In this document: piece after piece, positions 53,187 to 62,840 of the stretch | How the letters are laid out: every line of letters begins with the position of its first letter | How positions within the stretch are numbered: position 1 is the first letter of the stretch | Assembly (NCBI GenBank): GCA_905221605.1 | Contig: CAJNDS010002289.1 | Location: 411,477-475,476, forward strand | From: Symbiodinium natans | Taxonomy: Eukaryota > Sar > Dinophyceae > Suessiales > Symbiodiniaceae | Length of the DNA stretch: 64,000 bases | Reading direction: 5' to 3' | Program-made: the position numbers and the translations under genes | The notes under the pieces: generated by a model | What the model was told of the DNA's origin: nothing | Seen by the model: the letters and a program-made list of their open reading frames with translations, nothing else | Database searches by the model: none

Positions 53187-56100
53187 CCGGACCTGGCGAC
53201 CTGGTGCAGCAGACTCTGCACTTCCAGGACCCAGAGCAGGCCCCTACTCCCTTCTTTTTGGGTTTGGGTTCCCTTATAAACCACAAAAGGGCACCCTAAA
53301 CCCTAAACCCTTAACCCTAAACCCTAAACCCCTAGGTTACTCCTGGGTCTCCACTGGCCAGGTGCTCCGAATTTTCCGCATCGGATCCAACGAGTCCCAT
53401 GCGGCTGGGCTTCATCAAGTCCCAAGGACCCCCTGGGAGGATTCAAAAGGAAGAGTTCCCCCCAAAACAAAAAACAAAAACATGAAAGATAAATAATAGT
53501 AATAATAATAATATAAGTACCCCGTACTAGTATTGGGTCGGTCTTAGGAACCCTTAACGGGAGCGACTTTTTGGATCTTTCAGGGGTCTGGTCTTGGGCC
53601 TTGAAGCATTGGAACAATTCCGCAGCCTCCACCTGTACGTGGAGGTTCATGGGTAGTTCTAAGGTTTAGGGTTTTAGGGGTTTAGGGTTTTAGGGTTTAG
53701 GGTGGTAACTATACTTACACCCTGATTTCCCAATGAACCTCCAAGTTCTAGATGGCAAAGGTGGGTGGCCAAGAGATGCCCTGGAACATGATTGTTGCTG
53801 GGGCCCCCTTTATGATTATTTTTTTTTATTTTTATCATTATTTTTATTTTTATTTTATTTTTATTGTATTAGAATTATTATTATTATCATTATTATTAAA
53901 TAATTCATACTTTCTTTTGTTGGGTTTAAACCCTAAACCCTAAACCCTAAACCCTAAGACTCTTAGTATAAGGGGAAACATCCCACAGACCCAGGCCTGG
54001 ATGAAGAGGACTTCCTCAGCCTTTGCGACAAGATTGAAGACAGTGGGCTCTCGACAAACTTGATCGAGATCTTCTACGTGGAGGCTTGTTTGGGGTGTAG
54101 GGTTTAGGGTTTAGGGTTTAGGGTTTAGGGTTTAGGGTTTAGGGTTTAGGGTTTAGGGTTTAGGGTTTTGTCCCCTGGCTGTTTTTTGGGATGTTGGAGC
54201 TTGGTACTTATACTAACACATCGGGTGGTATTATAATCCCTTTGAAGGACTGTTAGTAGTCGGGACTGTTACCCTGAGGGTCCATGTACCTAAATAGGGA
54301 GTACTTGGGCCTTAAAGTACTTGCTATATAGGGACTTTGAGGCCCAAGTGTATAATGATTAGGTACAGTTAGCATAAGTGGGGCACATCCCGACCCGAAG
54401 CCCTTCGTTGCTCGGGTGTTGATTCCTGAAATCAAGGGCGGAGACACTCGGCTTGCAGCTAGATGTTCGGTACAGGTGCTAAACCCTAAACCCTAAACCC
54501 TAAGCCTTAAACAGCCCGGATCTCCCGGCTCTCAAGAGCTAATTGCAGACACGGTCGATCGCACGAACGCTTCCAGACTGTCATCTCAAGAGTGCGCAAG
54601 AGAGGGGGGGTTCAAGGGCTGTAACCCAGGGTTCCCTAATTTACTCCACACTACTCCCTAAGCTTCCCTAAGGCTCCCTGGGTACCTACCCTCCCATGAA
54701 CCCCCCTCATAAAAAGAAACCCTAAACCCTAAACCCTAAACCCTTCTTCGAGGTTCGGTCCGTCAGGGAAGCAGAGGACCATCAAAAGCAGGGTTTAGGT
54801 TTTAGGGTTTAGGGTTTACGGTTTAGGGTTTGGGGTTTAGGGTACCCTCAACCCTCCCCCCAAGTCCCCCAAAAAAAGAGCCGAACTCATCAGATGGCAT
54901 CCCTGTCCCTGGCCAGGGACCGACCCGCGCGGGTCGGCGTGCCGTGGGAACGTCGGTGGGAGGATGGGCTCTGAACTACGCAGTGCAAGAGTTGCAGTCA
55001 CCACTTCCCTAAAATTCCTGCCGTTTTTGGTGCACACGCCAGGGTTCAATGATGCGGCCCGTTTCAAAAGAAGTGGGCCGCACTTGTCTAAGTGGTGGCC
55101 GCTCGGCCGTTTCGTGCATCACGGTTCTCACACACACATGAGGGTTTCCGATATTCGGGGTACCTTATTGGGTCCTCATGATAAGGGATTCCTGCTATTT
55201 CTATTTGGGAGTCCATTGTGAATTATAGGGTCCCTTATTTTCGCAAACTCGCACATGTTGTAGTCCCTTCAAGGACATCTTGAGGTATGCCATGCGTACT
55301 TGCGCAATAAATCGCGAGGGACTTGTTTCACGTCGCCAGGGCCATGTTGCTTCTTCTTGCTCCAGACGCCTCCCTGAAATCCTAAACCCTGCTTGGGGGT
55401 TTGCGTGGGTGGAAGACGCTGCCCTGGGATGTTCCCCGCCAAATACTAACAGTCGTTAATGGGGATTATTCGTTAATGGGGATTATAGTACCCCCTGCGA
55501 TCATCCCTACTAAGGAGCTGTTAGTATTTTCAGTAACCCCTATTAAATTGTCATCCCTATTCAGGAGCTGATAGTATTTATAGTACCCCTCATTAAATTA
55601 ATATTTGTTGTTAAGGAGCTGTTAGTATAAGGGGGAACAAATCCCAAGCAAAAGCCTCTTCAGACGCCTCGATAGGAGGTTGGATGGAGCGGCGAGGTGA
55701 AGCACCTTGCGACGAGCCACCACTGCCTTCCTTCAATGAAGGCTCGGCGGTTTTTGCGTTTTTGGGTTTCTGGGTTTAGGGTTTAGGGTTATTGTTTTGT
55801 GCTCCAAAGTTTGCTTTCAAGAAGCTTCAGCCTTCGACGCGAAATCCCGAAGCCCTTAGACCCCTAAAATCCTCAACCCGCATGCTAAGTTCCCTCAGTC
55901 CCTAAACCATAAAGCCCTGAAGCCTTAAACCCACAGCATTCTAAGTTCCCGAAAACCCTAAAGCCCCCAAATCCCAAAACCCCAAAAACCCTAAGACCCC
56001 AAAACCCTAAAACCCCAAAACACCCCAAGAAACCCAAAACCCTAAACCCCCAAAACCTCCCAACCCTAAAACCTCAGATCCCCAAATCTCCCCAAAACCC

Positions 56101-59100
56101 TAAAACCCTTCAAGCTTGAAGTGTGGGGATCGGTATACATGGTTTTTTCTTGATCCTAGGTAGGATAAAGGGGGACCCTTAAAAGGGAACCCTTCTCAAC
56201 TCTGTTCTGGCCCTCTTAAACAGGGACCTTATTGAGAGGGTCTTTAGCCCCAAGGGTCCCCCTAATCCTATCCCCTACTGGAGGTCCTTTCTAAAAGGGG
56301 ATCCTACTACTTGGGAGTCAGAAGTAGGTGTCCCCTTGATCATCGTAAACCCCCCATATGGGAATTTTAAGGAGCCTTTTGGGTGCGGGGGGGATATGAC
56401 GGCACATTGGCCTGCTTACCCGCCCCTGGGACGGGTTTAGGGTTTAGGGTTTAGGGTATAGGGTTTAGGGTTTAGGGTATAGGGTTTAGGGCACAACCCG
56501 ACATGTACCAGACCCTGTGTCGGCTGCACGTCCTTACCAGCCCTAAAAGCTATAAACCAGAACACGCTCAAGCGAAACCTAACGCCCGAAAGCCCTAAAG
56601 CCTAAAGCCCTAAACCCTAAACCCAAACCCCTAAACCCTAAACCCCTCAATCCTGAGCCCTAAGACCTGACACGCGTAGAATCTAGACCCCGAAGCTGTC
56701 CATATCTTGGGGACGAAATAACCCCAAAAGAGTTTATGGTTCATATACCTTAATAGGAATTATAGTGGTATAGGGTATATGACCCAAATTTTAGGGTTCA
56801 TTTGGTCCGCAAGGTACGGCAGCTTTGGCATTGTGCAGTTGGCACGGGTTTTGAGTACAGCTTGGAGTTCAGGTGTACCTTAAGAGCCCAAAACCTGCTT
56901 GTTTTGTAGGTTGCTTCATCATCCTGTCAGGGGTTTATCGTAAGAACCTAGAAAATGTAGGTTTGGGCTTGTTAAGGTAGGGTTGAAGGTTTAGGGTTTT
57001 GTTGGGCAAGGGCTGTTGTCAGCAGCAAAACCATAGCACGTGCCAAGGGGAGCACTCCGGGTTCCAAACCATCGAACTTCCCAAGGCCCCACCTGCAATA
57101 CCCCCAAACCCTACACCCTTAACCCCTAAACCCTAAACCCTAGACCCTAAACCCTGAACCCTGAACCCTGAACCCGAATCCTAACTCTGACGCCTAAAAG
57201 TCCCATCCAAGCCCGGAATCCTGAACCTTGAGCTTGGGATGTTCCCCCTTATACTAGCAGTCCTTAATAGGGAATATAGTACCCCAATCATAATCCCTAC
57301 TATCAAGGGTTAGTGTAAGGCGGAACATCTAAACCCTAAACCCTAAATCCTAAACCCTAAAGCCTAAACCCTAAACCGCTCTTGCCCCAGGCACTGTCCG
57401 AAGCGAGTCATTTGATTCGCTCGAGTCGTTTCACAGCATCTGGGCCATTGTTACCTTTCTTTTTGGCTCAAGGTTCCCTTATCAAGTACCCAACCCCAAA
57501 AAGGGTGTCCTTACTATAAGATGGTTACTGGGCTACCAAGCATCTTTGGGTGCTTGTGAGTTATAGAGGGGTCGGAATAATTATTTACTAATATTCCCTT
57601 ACGGCCCCCTTTGTAATCATACTAAACTATCCCACCAACACCCTAGTAATTATTAAGGCCCCTGTACTATGTAAACTTGATAATGAAGCAGAATGATCTT
57701 TGTTTAACCTCCCTGCTTCGGCTCAGGCATGAGAGTTCGCAGAAACTTCGCCTTGCCAGGACAGGGTTTATTGTGCTTAGGGTTAGTTTAGGGTTTATTG
57801 CGTTTAGGGTTTAGGGTTTAGGGTTGGATTCTATGCTGCCCGTACTTACCACAGAAGGCTCACTATTCGGTACTACACGCATTCGGACCCTAAGCTCGAG
57901 CCTGAGGCCTTTGGACCCTTTGGAGGACTTCGCAGCATTCCCAGACTAGGGTTTAGGGTTTAGGGTTTAGGGTTTAGGGTTTAGGGTTTAGGGTTTAGGG
58001 GGTAGGGGTTAGGGTTTAGGGTTTAGGGTTTAGGGTTATAGCCTCCAGCAATACAACGAAAAGCCAAAAGGACTAGGCCGTGAAAAAATCTCGCTTCGAC
58101 ACAATCCGGCACTCGCAAGCCCGAAACCCAAACCAGGCAGGCCCTTAAGGACTTTTCTCACGCTCCCTTATGGGGGTTTCCGAATTAAGGGGTTCCTTCT
58201 TGGGGTCCGTTTTTCAAGGGGAATCCTACTAATTATTTGGGGGGTCTATTTAGGGTGTCCCATATTTTCGTAAACGCCCTTATGGCTGTAAGAGGATCTA
58301 GGACTCTTTTCCAGAAGGCTTCAAGGGCTAACCTGGCAAAACTTAAATCGCCCGCCCAAGTCGGCACAACATCGCATCGACAACCTTGCGGGAAGGCGCC
58401 GACGCAGGGTGGGCGACATGGGTTGGATCTAAATAGTGAACTTGTTTTTATGTGTTTCCGTTCTAAAGCAGAATCTGCTACTAGGATTCAGGACCGACAG
58501 GGTTCCATGGTAGTTGTTCCCGTGTAGTTTTTTCGGTGTCAGCACGGTTTCCATCGTAATGTGTGCAGGGTACCAAGAGGGTTCAATTGTTGTATGTCGT
58601 ATCATTCAGATCAACCCCGAGCAAGGGCAGCGTAACGTGCTGGTACCACAGGGGTGGGAATAAATGCTAATGATGGTCCCTTCTTAAATATACTAGAATG
58701 ACCCCCCCCCCAAAAAAAAAACAACTCTTGTAATTATTAAGGCCCCGATATTACACAGGAATATGTACTGTAGAGCTTTGCCCTTTGAGAACTTGGCACA
58801 CTGCGGGATGAAGTCGTCTGGCTTACCAGCTTTGGGCGTGCTCCGCCAAAGAGCCCAAATACCCCTTTAACTAAGGAATAGACCTCAATTGATTGAGGGG
58901 TCCTTAGTACCCCTTTAACTAAGGAATAGACCTTTATTTATTGAGGGGTCCTTAGTATGATTTAAGGTAATTTACTTGACTAATACCCCTTTAACTAAGG
59001 AATAGACCTTTATTTATTGAGGGGTCCTTAGTATGATTTAAGGTATATTACTTGACTAATACCCCTTAACAAAGGAATATACCTTATTTTTTTGAGGGGT

Positions 59101-61329
59101 CCTTAGTGTGATTTAAGGTATATTGCTTGACTAAGGGGGGCTCTTTGGGCAGCTGTCTTTGTTCGTTTGGTGTTTTTTCTTACTCCTGCGCATGATCTGA
59201 CACTTGACATGCCGTACCACACCGCACAAAGTTCAACGTGTCACTGTACATCCCTCAGCCTAAACCCTAAACCCTAAGGGGGGGCATAGCCTTATTGGCT
59301 ATTACTGTACGGTCTAGGCTGTTACGCTGCTCGGTTTACAAGCCCCTTAGCAGCCCCTAAACTCTAAACCCTAAACCCTAAACCCTAACTTTTCACCGCC
59401 TGCAGGACACGTGGCAGGGCACGAGGATGAGCCCGAAGTCTTATGGCTTCCCTCTTTCAACCACCGCAACCACGCAGCACCGAGAGATGTGGGGTTCAGG
59501 ATTTGCCCCCAGGATTACTAGGACCCCGGAGTAGGCCCTTATTTCCTTTTGTGTAGGGTTGGGGTTCCCTTATAATCCCCTTAAAACCAAAAAGGGTACC
59601 CTTTTTATTCCCAGGTTACTCCTGGGTCTAGATGAGCTAAGGACCCCCCCCGCCGGGCCTGTGCATGAAAGAGGGTGACGCAACAAATTGTTTAAACAGA
59701 GTCGGGCTGGCTCGTGGACTACCAGGTTCCAACGGGCCTTTAAAGGGTCTTTAGGGTTTAGGGTGTAGGGTTCAGGGACGTACAGGGTATAGTAGCCCAT
59801 CCTGGTTTGAGGTTTTGGGTTTAAGGCCGGCCGCCGCCCTCTCTAAACCCTAAATCCCCTGAACACCCAGACTCAGAACGCACGCCTCTCTCTGAGATTC
59901 TGCCTTAAGGTACCATGAAAAGCGGTTCATGTAGGGTTTGTTCACGCTACAAATCCCTAGATTCTGCCTTAAGGTACCATGGACAGTGGTTCCTTTGAAT
60001 CATTTCACAGCACGAACGTCCGCCGGACCTACGCCGTGCCAGGACGCCTTGTGAAACCCAAGCTGTGCTATACCGGAGAGGGTTTAGGGTTTAGGGTTTA
60101 GGGTTTAGGGTTTAGGATTTAGGGTTTAGGGTTTAGGGTTTAGGATAATAAAGAAGACTGGGTTTTGGAGTACTTTACTTTAATGATTTTTTGGTTCTGG
60201 GTTCCGATTGTAGCTACTGATACCTAAAAAAGTATAGAGTGTTTTTTTTCAGGGTCTACTCCAAAGTAGGGTATATGCCATGCTCGATTGAACGCAAAGC
60301 TCTACCTAGTGGGTTTCGGGTTCAGGGTTTATGGGCCAATTTTTGTGTCCATGTATTTTTGGGGTACGCAGAGCCACACCCTAAATTCTGAACCCCCAAA
60401 CCATTAGGGACTCTAAAGCTCAAAACCCCAAACTCCTATTTTTGAACCCTGGACCCTGAACCCCAAACTCTACCCCCTAAACCCTAAACCCGAACCTTCC
60501 CCACCCGAAGAGTTCGAGCCTGGTGTGAAGCATCAGAAGCTTTGATGCTTGAAACAGCATCTACGATTTTTTGTTGTCCCATAAATGTGAGGTTGCCCGC
60601 GGCTGCAGCACGTAAGAAGCCAACGGGCCTACTCTTCTTGACTGCGGTTGAGCTACTGACTGGTGTCTTGAGCTTTTCCTATGGCCCTAAACCCTCAACC
60701 CTCAACCCTAAACCCAAAACCGTAAACCCTAAACCCTGCACCCTAAACCCTGTGAGGACACATGCTATATATGAAGCTCATTATTATGCATACACAGCAC
60801 CTTCCATCCCAAGCCGAGACGGGTTTAGGGGTTATGGGTTTGGGGTTTAGGGTTTAGGGTTAGGCTTTAGGGTTTCATCGACCTTAGAGCGCTGTAGCAT
60901 CTATCGGGTTTAGTGTTGTGGGTTACGGCCTGTGTCTGGAGTTTAGGGTTTAGTGTCTGGGGTTAGCGGTTTAGGCTTTGGTTATATAGCAGGCATAAAG
61001 AAGGTCCCCTAGAAGGGACCCTTAATCTTATCCCCCTATCTAACCCCTATATGTACCTCAATATGTCCCTTTTTACACAAGTAGCTCCTAAATAACCCTA
61101 AGGTCCCTTATAAGGGTCCCTCGTTTTCGTCCCTTGAGGGCTTATTTTGGGGTGTCCTGAACCCTAAACCCTAAACCCTAAACCCTGAACCCTGAACCCT
61201 AAACCCTAAACCCTAGACCCAAACTCCAACTGTGCAGGAGGTCCGGCCCCGGTGTTTTGGGACGACCACGACGAGGATGACCGCGAAACCGCGACAAGTT
61301 GCTGGAAGATCCGAGGCATCTTGCCCTAA
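53187..61329 (+). CDS. Exon group K, long chain of small exons, unknown protein(s)
   Basis: Exons: 53187-53223 (PDLATWCSRLCTS), 53362-53418, 53989-54087 (DFLSLCDKIEDSGLSTNLIE), 54549-54595 (TVDRTNASRLSSQEC), 54753-54792 (VRSVREAEDHQKQ), 54917 to about 54960, 55043-55123 (RFKRSGPHLSKWWPLGRFVH), 55664-55749 (GWMERRGEAPCDEPPLPSFN), 56490 to about 56529 (TTRHVPDPVSAA), 57011-57060, 57391-57449, 57727-57765, 57855-57950 (RLTIRYYTHSDPKLEPEAFG), 58049-58118 (GLGREKISLRHNPALA), 58610-58642 (INPEQGQRNVL), 59406-59488, 60011-60081 (RRTYAVPGRLVKPKLCYTGE), 60511-60522, 60609-60662 (KKPTGLLFLTAVELLT), 61238-61329 (PAPVFWDDHDEDDRETATSC; TAA). Phases agree from 53989 to 56490, from 57391 to 57855 and from 58610 to 61329. 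No domain is recognised. Confidence 0.5.
53225..53350. mobile_element. MITE family 2 copy interrupted by telomere repeats
   Basis: The left half AGGACCCAGAGCAGGCCC ... AAAAGGGCACC and the right end AGGTTACTCCTGGGTCT are intact, but five CCCTAAA-type units (about 53290-53333) replace the usual CTTTTTATTC between them. Confidence 0.8.
53639..53748. mobile_element. MITE family 6 copy interrupted by telomere-like repeats
   Basis: Inverted ends GTGGAGGTTCATGGGTAGT and AATGAACCTCCAAG flank a TTTAGGG/TTTTAGGG tract at about 53662-53703. Confidence 0.75.
53961..53984. mobile_element. MITE family 1 right-end fragment abutting telomere repeats
   Basis: Only TTAGTATAAGGGGAAACATC is left, directly preceded by four CCCTAAA units (53933-53957). 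The left part is missing. Confidence 0.7.
54092..54166. repeat. Telomere-like array TTTAGGG
   Basis: Ten perfect units just after exon 53989-54087. Confidence 0.95.
54188..54391. mobile_element. MITE family 1 copy with inner insertion
   Basis: Outer ends GGGATGTTGGAGC and GGGGCACATCCC, with an added inverted segment (AGGGAGTACTTGGGCC ... GGCCCAAGTG) in the middle, suggesting one element nested in another. Confidence 0.6.
55425..55646. mobile_element. MITE family 1 copy with internal tandem expansion
   Basis: Ends GGGATGTTCCCC and GGGGGAACAAATCCC. The inner unit AGGAGCTGTTAGTAT...CCCCT is repeated three times. Confidence 0.7.
57235..57330. mobile_element. MITE family 1 copy
   Basis: TTGGGATGTTCCCCCTTATA start; the end AAGGCGGAACATCT runs straight into CCCTAAA repeats. 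Confidence 0.75.
57564..57672. mobile_element. Element family 5 copy
   Basis: GGGTCGGAATAATTATTTAC start and AATTATTAAGGCCCCTGTAC end. Confidence 0.65.
58651..58757. mobile_element. Element family 5 copy
   Basis: GGGTGGGAATAAATGCTAAT start and TAATTATTAAGGCCCCGATA end; it begins 8 bp after the inferred donor of exon 58610-58642. Confidence 0.6.
58845..59152. mobile_element. Compound element with internal tandem copies
   Basis: The outer ends CCAAAGAGCCC and GGGCTCTTTGG are inverted. Inside, a unit of about 70 bp (CCCCTTTAACTAAGGAATAG ... GAGGGGTCCTTAGTATG) is repeated four times; each unit is itself an inverted repeat (CCCCTTTAACTAAGG / CCTTAGT). Confidence 0.75.
59517..59632. mobile_element. 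MITE family 2 copy
   Basis: CTAGGACCCCGGAGTAGGCC start, CCAGGTTACTCCTGGGTCTAG-type end (inverted), with the core matching 15715-15827 closely. Confidence 0.85.
59895..59992. repeat. Direct duplication of about 33 bp
   Basis: AGATTCTGCCTTAAGGTACC followed by ATGAAAAGCGGTTC at 59895 recurs with a few changes at 59960, 65 bp downstream. Confidence 0.8.
60990..61140. mobile_element. Element family 8 copy
   Basis: CCTAGAAGGGACCCTTAATC start and AAGGGTCCCTCGTTTTCGTC end. Confidence 0.55.
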
Positions 61330-61925
61330 GGGTTTAGGGTTTAGGGTTTAGGGTTTAGGGTTTAGGGTTTAGGGTTGAGATGACAAAGTGCTGGAGCACC
61401 AACATGGTATTTCCCGATTTGGCGCCATCTCGCGATACTTCTACACAGCCTAGAGTATGCAGCTCGTAGCGTGAATAATGGGGGGGGGGTGAGTTAATGT
61501 TGGCAGTTGTCTTCCCTGGTGAACTGCGTTCAATCACAAACCTGAGTCATTCGGAATGTTTGGCTCGGAGCCTGCTGGTCAAAACCAGCAATCGCTCAGG
61601 GTTTTGGGTTTTGGTTTAGGGGTTTAGGAGGAAACCCTAAACCCTGAACCCAAAACCCTCAACCCTAAACCCGGGGCATTTGGGTTTGATTTGATTCACT
61701 TGTTGCTCCCATCAGTAATCCCTTCCCCCTAATATTAAACGGGGGGTCCCCCCCCTCCCCCCAATAGAAATTTGAAATGTATTTTATTTTTAGGGGGGGT
61801 TTTTATCGAAATGCCATTTTCTAGACTCCAGGTTTACTCAAGTAATCAAGTACTTAAGTGTGGTGTAAACTGAAAGAAGAGACAGAAAAGAGAGAGAGAG
61901 AGAGAGAGAGACTCAACTCTGGCAG

Positions 61926-62635
61926 CACAGCGACAGCATCGTGCTGCGAAAAGACTGGACTCTGAACCCTAAACCCTTAATGAACCCTAAGCCCTAAACC
62001 CTTAACCCTAGACCCTAAACCCTCGTTGGCTTCAGGGTTTTGGGAGCCCTGAACCCCCCCCACCCCCCCCTAATTCGGAATAGGGTTTAAAAGGCGGGCT
62101 CGGTTTCGGCAGGATTTTCCGGAAAGTATTTTTAGTATTACGGGGGTCTTGAATAAAAGGGGGAAGCGATTACTCGTCGAGCTCATGAGGCGGAATAAGA
62201 CCTCCTTCCTCCGCCCCCATGACGAGTGGCCCAAAAATTACTTGGCCCAGCGATATGGGGGGTGGGGGGGTTCAGAATCAGCTCTTCGGTGCCCGAGACC
62301 GCCCCAAAAAAGCCCTCTTAGGGTTTAGGGTTCAGGGTTCAGGGTTTAGGGTTTAGGGTTTAGGGTTTAGGGTTCGACACACCTCCTGCATGTGGAGGTT
62401 CACTCTGACGGCCCTGAGGTGTAAGGTCTGCAGTTCACTCCAACGAAATCTATTCGACACCAAAGTAGCGAGCTTGGCTAAAGACTAATGAATGCTTGGA
62501 CTTGAGATGCTGCCACGCCCCCTAAACCCTAAACCCTAAACCGTAAACCCTAACCCTAAACCCCATATCGGGTGTAAGACCGAACTGGGAAGTGCCTCTG
62601 GAGCGCTGAAAGGCAGAGCCCAAGGATGCTCATAA
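61926..62635 (+). CDS. Exon group L, short tail exons, unknown
   Basis: Candidate exons: 61926 to about 61965 (HSDSIVLRKDWTL), 62371-62418 (GSTHLLHVEVHSDGPE, GTGTAAG donor, TTTAG acceptor from a telomere array) and 62579-62635 (TELGSASGALKGRAQGCS, TAA). The last two join in phase. No family is recognised. Confidence 0.35.
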
Positions 62636-62684
62636 TGCTTTAATGCCACCCGTAAACCCTGAACCGTGAACCCTAAAACCTAAA

Positions 62685-62795
62685 CCCTAAAAACTAAACC
62701 CTAAAAGCTAAGCCCTAAACCCTAAACCCTAAACCCTAAACCCTAAACCCTAAACCCTAAACCCTAAACCCTAAACCCTAAACCCTAAGCCCTAA
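62685..62795. repeat. Telomere-like array CCCTAAA
   Basis: About 14 units ahead of exon 62841. Confidence 0.9.
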
Positions 62796-62840
62796 CTCTT
62801 AAGCCCATATAAACCCCGAGGCATCCTTCCATACAAGCAG

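Noticed and set aside
57450-57470. Spliced-leader relic (TTTTTGGCTCAAG resembles the end of the dinoflagellate leader)
   Set aside because: Only about 13 bases match, the conserved CCGTAGCCA part is missing, and the motif is a variant of the family 2 MITE sequence present elsewhere.
62434-62481. Exon reading FTPTKSIRHQSSELG and stop
   Set aside because: It would require a 15-nt intron after 62418; the alternative exon at 62579 joins in phase without this.
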